In this document: piece by piece, positions 47,338 through 59,154 of the stretch | How the letters are laid out: the number at the start of each line of letters is the position of its first letter | How positions within the stretch are numbered: position 1 is the first letter of the stretch | Source of the DNA: Liolophura sinensis | Taxonomy: Eukaryota; Mollusca; Polyplacophora; Chitonida; Chitonidae | DNA length: 64,000 bases | Direction: 5' to 3' | NCBI RefSeq assembly: GCF_032854445.1 | Contig: NC_088307.1 | Coordinates: forward strand, 26,798,046 to 26,862,045 | The notes under the pieces: generated by a model | Told to the model about the DNA's origin: nothing | The model's input: the letters and a program-made list of their open reading frames with translations, nothing else | Databases searched by the model: none | Made by a program: the position numbers and the translations under genes

Positions 47338-47747
47338 AAAATACAGATGTGCATGCAGAGGTAACAAGGCCTAACAGGTTTTACCAAACACACTATATGG
47401 CTGTAGAATAAGGTAAAGAGAGACTAGAGAGTTGTGGACGAAGAACTAAGGAGTGAGTCGAGCGAGCCATCGATGTTCTTTACGGTAGCATGGTCAGAAA
47501 ACTCGCTTTTCACGTGTAACGAAAGTTAGTTATTCATGCACGAAGCTTTAACGTGTCACTAGCGTTAAAGCTCGACTGAGATACACTTTCACAAAACTTC
47601 GGATATCAGACTTTTCGTAAATGGCGCTGTGTGCATATTATATCACATCATAAAATGACGATATTTTCGAGGAAAATCAAGTGAATTTTCAACAAAGTTG
47701 AGTGAAAGTTGTCCGTGGATTGGTATATGGTAAGACAAGTTAAACAT

Positions 47748-47765
47748 TTCTCTCTCTCTCTCTTT
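47748..47765 (+). repeat. (TC)n microsatellite
   Basis: 'tctctctctctctctt' follows 'aaacattt'. It is short and uninterrupted. Confidence 0.8.
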
Positions 47766-47919
47766 GCATTTCGCTGCCTCAGTGGTAACTAGACGCCATG
47801 GCAAATTATTGCATAGGCTTACTATGTCATAAATTCAGGGGCAGTCTAAAAATGCTTGCAACGATCCCGCTTCACTATGTCTTTGAGACTGGATTGTAAC
47901 CTCGAAGCGTAAATATTAG

Positions 47920-48150
47920 CAACCAGCCTCCGATAGAGGCGGGAACTAGCGCGGAGTGAGGGAGAGAATCGGCCAACACTATCTATATCAACAAACCCAT
48001 CCGTCCCCATGAATTACACGCGCGAGTTGACACAGTTTCCAAATTCTTCGATGTCATGCCGACACACCTCGCAGCTGAATGAAGATCCCCAGGCGGGACA
48101 ATGCGCCCAGTGTCGTCACGGAATTGCGGGATTTATAAGACGCGGGGGAA
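47920..48150. other. CpG-richer segment, possible promoter
   Basis: The density of cg is raised relative to its surroundings ('gaactagcgcggagtgaggg', 'ttacacgcgcgagttgacac'), and TATAA occurs at 48134 within 'gggatttataagacgcgggg'. No coding exon could be attached. Confidence 0.25.
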
Positions 48151-48399
48151 AAATCAATATCCGGAAACCAAGATAAACCATGGCAGCATCCCGGCACTTG
48201 AAAGGGGTGTCGATAATTATGACATCCCCTTCGGAAGTTGAAAAGGGTGATTCTGTCTGACGGAAGCCTTCATAGAGTAAAGGCAACTCGGTGTATGTCA
48301 CACTGTGGAAACTGGAGCAAGTGCATTGTACATCGTACATTTTGGTTGACGACTGCCTGACGAACGTCTGTTTTGATGCCTGGATTACTTTTTTTCCGG

Positions 48400-51020
48400 T
48401 GACGTTTTCTTAACACATTCAAGCACTAGCACATAACGGTAAAGAACTAGCATTTCCAGTCTGACGAGATTTCACATAGGTTGCAAGGGTCAGTCTTCCA
48501 CCTCATCTTAGTGCATACTGACTTCATTCATCTAATGGCAACTCCGCTAATGACACGGCTTATCGTGATAGTTGACATTATGATTACATCGTGGATGGAG
48601 TCATCACTCAGGCTATAAAGCGATCCCACGTTAGACAAGGAAAACATTTACGCATTTGCTACGGGTACAAACAAATGTACAACGGACTCCCCTCACCTTT
48701 CCTAGTTTAGGAAGTCTGGGATCACTTTGTTGTGTGGCTACCGTCACAATATTACATCACAACAAACGCATGTCACTGTAGAGGGGGTATGGTAGAGAGG
48801 ATGTTCTGAGGAGGAAGTTAAGAGAGCCACGATCACCCGGTTATATATATATATGCTGCCAGGGGAAAACAAATTACAGCAAATTGGGAAGAACCGTTCT
48901 CCATAGGGATTACACAGCTGGTTAATGTTAGTAAAAAGGTCTCTCCTCTCTTGGGATTCCATCAAGCTTCCGCTCGTCTCACTGCATGGCTGCCGGCATG
49001 TACATGTGCGTGCATCTAACCCAGAAATGTGAAACAAACCCTCAGCTAAGTAATATATGCTGTATCTGGATCATAGTTTTTGTGATCGCCCAAGTAGAAA
49101 CGGACACGGGTTTACCTTCTAAACACTAAAGTAACCATTATTATCATTACTGCACTTGGATTAAAAGTCACATGTACTGCAAGTGTTTAGATTTTAAACA
49201 TATGGAAATCATTCTAGTTGTTTGGCAAGGCTAGCATAAAACAATTACTTTAAATATAAATTAATTTCTCTAAGAAACATTTAGGGTATACATGTATATA
49301 TCTATTTTATCATTTAGCAGTCAGTTTAAGACATAGATAAGATAAGATAATTTATACGACGGGAGTCATTTTCATGCTATGAGTTCTCGGGATAAACTTT
49401 CGTCCATAGAAAAGATACTGACGAACTTTCCAACCTGTAACTTATAAACTTGAGTGGCATACAGATGGAGATCAGGTAGCTCAGGGCGAATTTAAAACTG
49501 CTCAAATGTCCCAAGGAACGATACTGACAGCTTTCTGTCACTGCGACACTAAGGACATTGAGAGAGACGGACTTTGAATATATGTTCAGAATGCATCAGA
49601 AGACAGCCACTCGTGTACATTTAGTGAAAGATAAGGGTTTAATACACATTAGCAATGTTAATAACATATAGTCATATCATGGCGACACCATCATGTACCC
49701 GGGGACGGTGAGGAAGAGAGTGAGGCGATATATACATGCGAGTTCTATACCATACTCCACTAATGATAACGGTGAACAAAACATTACGGCATAGCTTCGA
49801 GGAACAATTACACGTAAGTTGTCAAAACCAAACCACATCCATTCTCATCAAACTGTTATGTGTGTAGAATACAGCTGTCAGTCCCCCAAAGCATGCTTTC
49901 ACGGAAATGACAACCTTCCCTTTACCAAACAGACTCTAGGTCACTATACAGACGATCTAGGAGGGAGAAATACCGTCCCACAGCGTTCACCGTTAGATGG
50001 GCCGTTTTATGAACCAGTATACTGCGTAACTGTTATCATTCCCTGTCTGTCTACACAGTTTGGGTATGTGTATTTGACCCATATAAAATGTATACAAAGT
50101 GGAGGAAAGTCGCCGTATTATATACACATCTGCCTCAAAGCAGACAACTATGATTCAGGTCAAAGAAGCATTTCCTTGACTAGCTAAGCGGCCACAATGC
50201 TACGCACGGATATGTAAGTTTTGTTTCTATTTTGACTTGCGTGACACTTTTTATGTTGGCGAAGCTTCTGTGTGTTACACAAAACATGGAGTGTCACAAC
50301 AAAGGATGTCGAGTTTTTGCTGAGTTCGATCTTTGGATTTTACAAACAACGTGAAGTTACAAATTAGTTTGTTTTAATCTGGAATTTTCTTTTCATACGG
50401 TTGTTCTCCTCAACCGGGAAAAAGTAAAAGAAATTCTGATGTCAACCCTAAACAGTTCGCCTGTGAAGCAGATGTGTCAAATCAGCCAAGTCAAATCTAG
50501 ATGAACGGCAAAAGATGGAGACTGGGCACCATACGAGATAGAAGCTGATACTACACAGATTTTCAATTCCCTACAGAGATACCCACCGTTATACAAGTAA
50601 AACATGTATTTGACTTTGTCTTAATTCACATGTCAGTTAAATACATGTGGGCACGTAGGATAATTGATAATGTAAATTACAGTTTCAATCATACTGAATA
50701 GGGAAAAACAGGCGGAAAGAATTTCCTAACAGCCGAATCCGACTACAAAACAAAACTGACAAACTGGCATTCCCTCTGTTTATATTTACCCAAGTAAACA
50801 GAAAATGAAGACACAAGATTCACCGATTATTTGGGCAACCATCAAATGTGACGGTACAACATTTTTTTAAAGCGGCGCGCAATAGTTGCTTTAAGTAGGT
50901 GCAGACGTGTCATGCTAGGAAGTATGTTCAAAGCTTAATCCTACAGAACAGCTCTTCTTAAACCAAGAAGCCTGACCGGGTGCCGAAAATGTCAGGACGT
51001 TTGTGTTGACAAATTTGACG
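48400..51020. other. Intergenic; no gene recognised
   Basis: (ta)n at about 48842-48854 and a gataa repeat at 49333-49350. The 122-codon + frame at 49819-50187 has six or more cysteines but no signal peptide or known fold, and I leave it uncalled. Confidence 0.35.
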
Positions 51021-51037
51021 CCTATATGTGAGTACAG

Positions 51038-51106
51038 AATGAATGAATGAATGAATGATTATGGCTTAACGCCACATCGGCAATATTTCAGCCATATCGT
51101 GGCGAC
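51038..51106 (-). mobile_element. Micro-retroposon copy 2 with 14-bp TSD
   Basis: Perfect 14-bp duplications 'atatgtgagtacag' (51024-51037, 51107-51120) enclose only 69 bp. On the minus strand this is 'cgccacgatatggctgaaat' to 'taagccataatcattcattc' with an (attc)n tail. The right TSD directly abuts the tail of a SINE-A. Confidence 0.85.
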
Positions 51107-51120
51107 ATATGTGAGTACAG

Positions 51121-51306
51121 ATTTATTTATCTATTCGTTTGGTGTTTTGCGTCATAATCAATAATATTTCACGTTATGCGACCACTGCCAGCATTACGGT
51201 CCGAAGAAACCGGCGAATCCCACGAACATACGCAGGTTACTAGCTCGCAGATTTTCCCGCGTACTTCCGGAGAGGAAGCCAGCATGAGCTATTTTAGATC
51301 TCGGAG
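51121..51306 (-). mobile_element. SINE-A, diverged, interrupted by another SINE-A
   Basis: It reads 'gtgttttgcgtcataatcaa' through 'cttccggagaggaagccagc', with a diverged head portion reaching 'aaaagcattggt'. It is interrupted near 51318. Confidence 0.65.
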
Positions 51307-51317
51307 CAAAAGCATTG

Positions 51318-51516
51318 GTTATTTATTAATTTATTTGATTGGTGTTTTACGCCGTACTCATGAATATTTCACTTATACGATGGCGGCCAGCATTATGGTG
51401 AGAGGAAACCGGACAGAGCCCGGATGAAACCCACGACCATCCGCAGGTTGTTAGCAGACCTTCCAACGTAGAGGAAGAGGAAGAGGAGAGGAAGCCAGCT
51501 TGAGCTGGACTTGAGC
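51318..51516 (-). mobile_element. SINE-A nested in the previous copy, probable 11-bp TSD
   Basis: The repeats 'caaaagcattg' at 51307-51317 and 51517-51527 flank a copy running from the (t)-rich tail to 'ggacttgag'. The tRNA-like head is absent. An extra (gaagag)n run near 51470-51490 is specific to this copy. Confidence 0.65.
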
Positions 51517-52129
51517 CAAAAGCATTGCTGCTGTGTGACAAGACAGGTGTTACTTATACTAGCACGAGTTTACAATTTAGGGTAATGTAAGGAATTTAAT
51601 CCATATGCGGATGGATCCACATCGTGACTATGCATGTTCTCTTGGGAGTCCATAAGCTTCTACGCATACATGCTTGGTCCATTACGGACTGTGCGTCCGA
51701 TATAAGGAATTCAGATCTTGTCATTCACTAGCTGTTGATGTCCATTTTTAAAACAAACATTGTATCTGGTTCCTGCATGCCACATCCAGTGCTATACTTA
51801 TCTTTCGTTTTCTGTGGTGGGCTGCCTAACATTAACATAACAAAAGTCTGTCCACCAACTTTGGGATTCCAAATACTTAAAGGAAATTCTCTGTTTTGTC
51901 AATGAAATATTTCCTTGCAGAAACATCCGGGGTCTCCTTCCTTATGTTATTCAGTTTTCCACACCTGTAATGGGGGTAGTTACGAGTTTTGTATAAATAT
52001 GGGGAAACATCTCTCTATCAATTGCATGTAGGAATAATAGCGCTTCAGTTACATAAACTGCGTGGTAGCTGCGTGAATGTAAGCAAAATATACTCGGCCT
52101 GTTACATGTCTAGCGGAAGCAATTTATGC

Positions 52130-52575
52130 CGCGTCTGCACCTAGTGTAGTGTGAGCAATATATACTGTGTTCATTTCCTGTGAAGTGTTAGCAATATATA
52201 CAGTGTTCATTTCCTGTGAAGTGTTAGCAATATATACTGTGTTCATTTCCTGTGAAGTGTTAGCAATATATACTGTGTTCATTTCCTGTGAAATGTTAGC
52301 AATATATACTGTGGCCATATCCTGAGTAGTGTGAGCAATGTATACCGTGCCCATATCCTGAGTAGTGCTAGCAATTTATACCGTGCCCATATCCTGAGTA
52401 GTGCTAGCAATATATACTCTACCTACATCCTGAGTAATGCTAGCCATATATAGGCTTACCGTGCCCATGTCCTGAGTAGCGCTAGCAACACAAACTGCGC
52501 CCATACTGGGTTTATATTTGTTTGGTAGTTAAGCAATACAAACTGCGTTCATGTACTGCTTAGTGCTCACGGTTG
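52130..52575. repeat. 36-bp minisatellite, about 12 units with a gradient of divergence
   Basis: The core unit is 'gcaatatatactgtgttcat' + 'ttcctgtgaagtgtta'. Four nearly identical units at 52150-52300 pass into units reading 'ccgtgcccatatcctgagta' and then into weak copies ('caaactgcgttcatgtactg'). Period 36 is a multiple of 3, so the minus strand shows an open repeat frame (MNTVYIANTSQE). Confidence 0.9.
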
Positions 52576-52599
52576 ACTGTCAGCACGCATGATTAATGA

Positions 52600-53870
52600 G
52601 GTAATCATGTCCAGCTGTCCAATAAAGCATAGCCATAATTAACTAAACGATGACCCTAAGGTAATTAGCTGTGGTATATTGCGTCATTTGGTACATGTAT
52701 CATCTTCCAATATGTGTGTGAACATCTGTCAAGACCTACATCAGATCCAAAACGATATAGCCATGAGATTGGCAGAGCTCTCAGGGGCTTTCTAGCGAAA
52801 GGTTAGAAATGTGACTTACGTCACCAACTCTCATTGTACAGCTAATTTACATAACCCCACATCAAAATTCAGATGAAAATTCACCTCTGTCTCTTCACCT
52901 GAAATGACTAACTATACACTTTCAAAAACAAGGCTTACTTGATAGTTTCGCGTAAATTTTTCTGTCATAATGAACTGAGACATAAAAAACGGAGACAATT
53001 AATATTTGGTAGATTTTTGGTGTGGAATTGAATGTTTCATATATGTTTGCTTCGTACCATGTTGATAATTCTTTTTCCCGAACGCCTTTGATATAATAAC
53101 AGAGTTTGTGCACAGACAGTCTCACCCACATAACGCCATGCATATGTCAGATAAAAAAAGAATAAATAGAAAGACAGAAGTTCTGGTCGTGAATTTACCC
53201 AAAGCCTTCCACTTGATGAAAGCCATCTGCATGTATGTGTAGTACTTTAAAAGGATGAACGATAGGTGGTAGCATCTGGCATTTCAAGAATATTTCTTCC
53301 TTACAAAGACGCATGTCTCGATGGCCCCAGTGTTGGTACATGTATATGTAAAATTCCACACGATTAAAATGTATTATACATGCCATTCAATTTCATTCGC
53401 TATTCTTCAACACTTCAAACGTATTGTCTGTTTACTTTTATGAAGAGACATATTCGAAATACTGAATAAAAAGGCCAGCCTAAGAGCTGACACTAGATGT
53501 TTCTGATTGTAGGTGTGGGGTTATTGTGGGGTTGGGGGAGGGCCAGATGTTTATAAAACGCAAAGAGAACATCATGATAGAAGGCGCAGTCGAATTTTGC
53601 AACATAATCCATAAATAAATTATGTCCTCAGTTTTGAACTGAACCAAAATTGTCAACACGTTGTGAGTGAGTGCGGTCTTCAGTTGATTTCTCGCTTGCG
53701 TTTGCTCGTTTATACCCGATTGCTTCATCAAATATATTTTTAATAAAACAGTTGCATATTATAATCGAGTCATAAATGTATATCAGTTCGAATGTTTTAA
53801 CAATTTTCTCCCACTTGACTAAGTAGACCAACGAGTATTAAAGCAGCTATATGTACAAGGTTAATACGTA
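52600..53870. other. Intergenic; no gene recognised
   Basis: AT-rich sequence without notable repeats. The short minus-strand frames overlap and lack motifs. Confidence 0.35.
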
Positions 53871-53893
53871 TATACTCTTCTTATGTTTTTGCA

Positions 53894-54026
53894 GCCTGCG
53901 GATGGTCGTGGGTTTCCCCCGGGCCCTGCCCGGTTTCCACCGGCCATAATGCTGTCCGCCGTCGTATAAGTGAAATATTCTTGAGTACGGCGTAAAACAC
54001 CAATCAAATAATAAATAAATAATAAA
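53894..54026 (+). mobile_element. SINE-A, 5'-truncated, 15-bp TSD
   Basis: Perfect duplications 'tcttatgtttttgca' (53879-53893, 54027-54041) flank a copy starting 'gcctgcggatggtcgtgggt' and ending 'caccaatcaaataataaata'. The head is missing. This is the cleanest TSD in the window. Confidence 0.9.
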
Positions 54027-54049
54027 TCTTATGTTTTTGCAAGATAGTG

Positions 54050-55110
54050 AAAACAAATAACTATTTTATAATTGCAGGACTTATTTTTGCATGTAATGTA
54101 TTTATTTTATGCGCATTTGCGATTCGGGTCCAAGCTGACAATGTTATCTTGCAATGCATGGATAATATGTCAGCAGTTTGCCTACAAAGTATCATCATAA
54201 AGATCAAAAGGAATTTTGAGTAGACTACAAAGCTCACGGCTGAGTTACTATAGGTGAGAACAGTTACTCATCAATCCAGTATGTGAATGAATGTAGCCGT
54301 GGCATATAATGTACATGTACCCAAACCATGCCGCATACAAATGTATACAAACATTTAGAATGCTGCACCTAGACCATACACCACTGGTACATACAGATTG
54401 TGGGTGCACAACGTACTTAAAATACAGGTACCACATGATCCCCAATGACAGATTGAATGATTGTTTGAATCAGGATTTACGGTGAAATCAGAATTTGACG
54501 GATAGGGGAACTGGGGTTCGCCGAGAGCTAAGTTAACCACAAATGGACAATTCCACAAGGGACTATTGTAATAAGAAACCCGGAAAGCAGTCCTTTGTTA
54601 AAGAACTAAAGTTATGTATCAGTAGTCCACAATGTGAGGCTTTTACCGTCACAATTGTGTCCCAAGTGAGGAAATATGGACCACGGGATAAATCAAGCGC
54701 ATGGGGTTTCTGTTCCCGGCAGGGAGCGATACAACATTAATCTACATACTTTCTATAGCAGTCTTTACTTTGTTTATATATACATCTGATGCAAAATGAT
54801 TTCTTGTGTTCTGCTGTATTGCTGGTAAAGTTTTAAAAATATGAAAATGAAAAATAACGATGTGCTTCAGTTTTAGGTGTCAGAGATATACTACAGCTGG
54901 CGATAGTGGGCAACAACTCCTAAGGGTTAAAACAAAAACCTGCTAAAACAGAAACACCCTCTATAAGGTTAATGTATCCATGTGATCAGAATAAAAACGA
55001 ATACACTCATGTGTGATCTATACTGTACGTATACGTACTGTACATAACCTTAAAAAAGTAAAATAAACAGTTGACCATGTCAGATTCAACAGAAATTCTC
55101 AGCATTTGAT
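54050..55110. other. Intergenic; no gene recognised
   Basis: No repeat or coding signal was noticed beyond short AT-rich runs. Confidence 0.35.
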
Positions 55111-55116
55111 CGTTAT

Positions 55117-55405
55117 ATAATTGTGGTCTAGAAAGTGCTTCAACAAATTCAGTGACTGCCTTCTATAAATATCATCTAAATGGTATATGACTGTGGTATA
55201 GACAGTGCCCCAGCAAATGCAGTGACTGCCTTTTATAAACATTTTCTAAATGATAATGGTTTAAAAGGTACTTTAACATATGTAGTTGCAATGGTCACGT
55301 AATCTAGAATTATAGATTACTATAAACATCTTCTAAATGGTATTTGATTGCAAAATAGAAGGTACTTTAACCAATGCAGTTACAATAGTTAAGTAACATA
55401 GAATA
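55117..55405. repeat. Degenerate tandem repeat, 4 units of ~65-90 bp
   Basis: The units share 'gtgactgccttctataaata' and 'catctaaatggtatatgact'. The first two are about 65-70 bp; the next two contain an extra 'aatctagaattatagat' or 'aacatagaataatg' segment. Divergence suggests age. Confidence 0.65.
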
Positions 55406-55589
55406 ATGCCTTATTTAACCACGAGAAATTGTATGTGTATTTTGCAGCATGATGAAGCAGATGGGATGTGAAGCATGCACACTGAAATTGAAACCACATG
55501 CTGCGGGTAAAGGAGGGGGTTAAAGTGCTGTCTTAGGGAATTCCTGGACTGGCTCTTAGCCGGATAGCCCCGAACTGACTGACACACTA

Positions 55590-56720
55590 ACAAACGGGAA
55601 ACCGTGCCGAACCGCCCGCCGAACCGCTCATCCAGCCCAAATGAACACAGGGCTCAGGCAGCCACTAATGCTGCGCTTAACGTTATTGGGTCTGGGGAGA
55701 TGGCGGGGGGGGGGGGGGGGAATGGGGGGAGGAAATTGGATACCCACGAATACGGCTGGGCGAAAGCGTCTGGTGCAAGCCGGGTGCAGGCCGCCCGCTC
55801 GCGGCTTCAAGTTGGAGGGTTTATAGGCGCATCTATAACCCTATGTTGGCCGGTTTCTACTACCTACCCCAGCAGAATCCTCCAATACATGTTGTCTGTG
55901 GTATTGTACAGGCGCTACCGAGCGCTATAAATAACGATATAACATTGTTGACGGTAACCGCACGACCGGGCACCGTTATCTGTAGGAATGACCCCTAGAT
56001 ATATAAGAGGATATACTGATGTGTTAATATTATTGCTTACCTTTATAACAGAACAGCATCCATGAGATTTTGAGGGTTGAATTCATCGGCGCACGGGCCA
56101 CGGTAAACCCGTTCTGTTTTTGGCAGCGGAATCCACCCTAAAGGCCTGTAGATGCCGGTAGACACACACGCACGCACAAACCACGATGATGCACGGCGAA
56201 TATGATAGACCACGTGATGATGCTGGTGAGGTTGTGCAGTGTACATCTGCCGCTCGCTTCCCGAGCTCCACTCAAACCCAGGCTTCAAATCCCGACAGTG
56301 TGGCGGTGTTGTGATGGACAACACATCGATAGATACCCTGATTAGAGTCCTCTATTATTACTCACGGCTGCGTCACAAGTTTCACCGCAAAGCGTGCGGG
56401 GGAATGGAAGGCCGCTCAGTCGTCAATGAACGCACGCGGGCTTCAGAATGCGTACTCCCAACGGACCACTAGCTTCACTCTGGCATCGCTTATGCTACTA
56501 GTTTTATAACAGCTTAGCAGTTAGTTAGCCTGAAGGTACGATGGAGAGGGGGCTGAACGGGGAACACGCAGATTCCGACAGCACGGGAGGGGGTGACCGA
56601 AGAACTTTAGCACGTGATAACTCGGCAACCGTTGCTATGGTGACGCTTATCTGATGTTTGCTGTTGGTATCTAGCTGCGGAGATCCCTAGCTTCAGCAAA
56701 CATATGGCGTTGTTCAGGAA
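55590..56720. promoter_or_regulatory. GC/CpG-richer segment with G16 run; promoter candidate
   Basis: This is the most CpG-rich non-coding part of the window. It holds a G16 run (55705-55720), an X-box-like site (56631-56644), an E-box 'cacgtg' (56611-56616) and a minus-strand donor ATAAAG|GTAAGC (GT at 56043-56044 on +). A minus-strand first exon starting near 56.5 kb and ending at about 56,046 would fit, but no coding frame is convincing. The proline-rich frames come from the G-run. Confidence 0.3.
56631..56644 (-). promoter_or_regulatory. X-box-like RFX site
   Basis: On the minus strand GTCACCATAGCAAC matches the pattern RYYNYY-AT-RRNRAC in all defined positions. In animals such sites drive ciliary genes via RFX factors. 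It lies about 590 nt upstream of a consensus minus-strand splice donor. Confidence 0.4.
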
Positions 56721-56995
56721 TTACTTGGTATTGTAGACTGACCGAGAGGAATGCTCGGGGAAAATGAAGTGCTTGTCTTTATGGGGGAGGGGGTGATAGC
56801 AAGAATCTTGGATCAAGAATCTGGGTGCATCCGGCTAGAGGGTAGGGACGGTGGCAATGATTGTGGCTTAAGCAGTAGCAAAGAATGTATACCACGATAA
56901 GGATATTATACTGATGTGAACAATATGGCAGTGTAAATACTTTACGTAATACCCTATCTGATGTTCATAGTGGGGTTACTTATGTGGCTAGGAAA

Positions 56996-57155
56996 TATTT
57001 ATTTACTTATTTATTTGATTGTTGTTTTACGCCGTATTCAAGAATATTTCACTTACACGACAGGGGTCAGCATTATGGTGGGAGGAAACTGGACAGAGCC
57101 CATTGGGAACCCACGACCATTCGCAAGTTCTTGACAGACCTTCCCACGTACGGCC
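56996..57155 (-). mobile_element. SINE-A, truncated
   Basis: It runs from the (ttta)n-type tail to 'ccttcccacgtacggccggt', where it stops abruptly. A separate tail fragment in the opposite orientation lies about 200 bp to the right. Confidence 0.75.
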
Positions 57156-57351
57156 GGTTTGGAATAAATCGAATATACAATATATTAACTGCTGTGTATG
57201 TGTCAATACAGAAGGCAAGTATAATTTCAAAGAGGATCGGTGTATACTTGATACACATATTCATTTGAAGATTAAGTTAATTTCCTTTAAAGGCAAAGAT
57301 ATGGTTAATAACAGCATACGCATAGTTATTTTCAGCGCCAATGAAAAGAAG

Positions 57352-57405
57352 AAATATCCTTGATTACGGCATAATATACCAATCAAATAAACAAATAAAT
57401 AGTTA
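57352..57405 (+). mobile_element. SINE-A tail fragment, inverted relative to its neighbour
   Basis: 'ccttgattacggcataatat' and 'accaatcaaataaacaaata' match the last 50 bp of SINE-A in sense orientation. Confidence 0.6.
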
Positions 57406-57584
57406 ATAAATAAAGAGAAATGTTCTTAAATGACAAATTTCAAATCACTTAACTGTTAATATCTAATATTAACTTTTTTCAAAGTAATTACCACTGTGAT
57501 AATGCCCGTAAATGATAGAATCTAGCCAGATTTTGTGGACTTTCTCTTGTAGTAATTATCACCTCTGTTGGAACAGCTCCGCAA

Positions 57585-57790
57585 ATTAACTCGTCTCACA
57601 GACCACTCTGTGACCAATGGCCCCTTGTTCAAATCCACCTGCCACTGTCTTTGAACGGAGGCCTTACGTCAGCAGGGCGTCATAAAGTGCGGTTGTTTAC
57701 TTTAGATATTCCTGGCTTTCCCTACCCACACAACTGACCACTGTTGTTATGACGTTAAAATATTCTTGAATAAGAGCAAGTAAATAAACA
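57585..57790 (+). mobile_element. SINE-B-like copy
   Basis: The B-box-like 'cttgttcaaatccacc' is followed by a unique centre, then 'gttaaaatattcttgaataa' and 'gagcaagtaaataaac', a tail resembling that of SINE-A. The shared tail suggests the same partner LINE. Confidence 0.5.
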
Positions 57791-57799
57791 GAAACTGTC

Positions 57800-58817
57800 T
57801 GTTTGATACGAACATGCGTGTAAGGACCCATATCATGCCATGCCTATATATTACTTTCAATTCTGTGTACACTCTTATGATAAATGACAGTCAAATATGT
57901 GAAGTCAATGTCCTGGATAAAGCAACCATTGTTCTGCGTGTATCTAATTGATAATATCACTAAATTCAAACTCCAGGATATATAGAGAATTCATATATAC
58001 AATCGCACGTTTTAACGGTGAAGGACAGCGTTATGCACATTATAGCCTACATACATACAACTCAAAAAATAATCTGTTAATTTTAACAGTGTTGTCTGGG
58101 TGATGCTTGAATCTATTCTTTTATCATAGCATAATATTGTGTCATATTCAACATAATATTTTTTTAGTCGAAGAGAATAGTTACGTACGTTGAATTAATG
58201 AACATGTGTATTATATTTAACAGAATAATCCGCCCCCTATTACAGAATACATTCTAGCATCACTCTGCTAAATCTAACAGATTGCTTTTCTGAGAATATG
58301 TTTAGCTCTCCGTGTTAGAAATGAGAAGAATTCATATCTCGCTCTCAAAGAAAAACAAGTAAACCAACAATGCCAACAGTGGATTGCCTCTATGTGGTCA
58401 CGTAAGGCATAAACACCGCTGCTTGGCAACCACGTGCGATTACGTCATCCAGCACAGTAACGTGAACAAAAAAGCGGGCCAGCCTTTCTGTGCGTGTCGA
58501 TTTATACTTGTTGGTACTGCCTCTGACACTTGGATTCTATTTACGATTTCTTCGTCTTGTCAATGTATTTTTAAAGGCATCATGAACGTCCTCTTTGGCA
58601 AAATAAGTCTTATATTCTTTTCATAAATACACCTGTCCCCATACATCTATTATTATCGCTCTAGGTTGAAAAATATACAGTTGACACAACATGTTTTGAA
58701 TTTTCAGGAAACAAAGATACAGACATGTCAGAATATCGAAACATATAATGCCGCAATAAATGAAAACTGACCTTTCATGGTATGCTCCATAATAGATCTG
58801 CATTTTTTAAATTGTTT
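57800..58817. other. Intergenic; no gene recognised
   Basis: AT-rich, without distinct repeats. The 80-codon + frame at 58384-58626 has no supporting features. Confidence 0.35.
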
Positions 58818-58831
58818 AAATGGTCATATTA

Positions 58832-59030
58832 TTATTATTTTTTTTTGATTGTTGTTTTACGCCGTACTCAAGAATATTTCGCTTACACGACGGCGGTCAG
58901 CATTATGGTGGGTGGAAACCGGGCACAGTCCGTGGGAAACCCACGACCATCCGCAGGTTGCTGACAGACCTTCCCACGTACGGCCGGAGAGGAAGCCAAC
59001 ATAGGCTGGTCTTGAACTCACAGCGACCGC
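58832..59030 (-). mobile_element. SINE-A, 5'-truncated, 14-bp TSD
   Basis: Perfect duplications 'aaatggtcatatta' (58818-58831, 59031-59044) flank a copy ending at 'ctcacagcgaccgc', so the A-box part of the head is lost while the B-box-like part remains. Confidence 0.9.
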
Positions 59031-59154
59031 AAATGGTCATATTAGATACTCCAAAAAGATGCAACGATGCTTGACCGTTCCATTGCCTTTTATTACTGCT
59101 TCATTGCTTTGCGGCGACTTTCCTCGAATCATACTATCTGCGTGCTGCCGTATA

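Noticed and set aside
49819-50187. 122-codon cysteine-containing + frame as a secreted peptide
   Set aside because: No signal peptide, irregular cysteine spacing, and no start-context or splice support.
52124-52354. 76-codon frame with a repeated MNTVYIANTSQE
   Set aside because: It follows from the 36-bp period of the minisatellite and ends where units diverge.
55628-55810. Proline-rich frame opposite the G16 run
   Set aside because: The proline block is the translation of the homopolymer, and the overlapping + frames are equally open.
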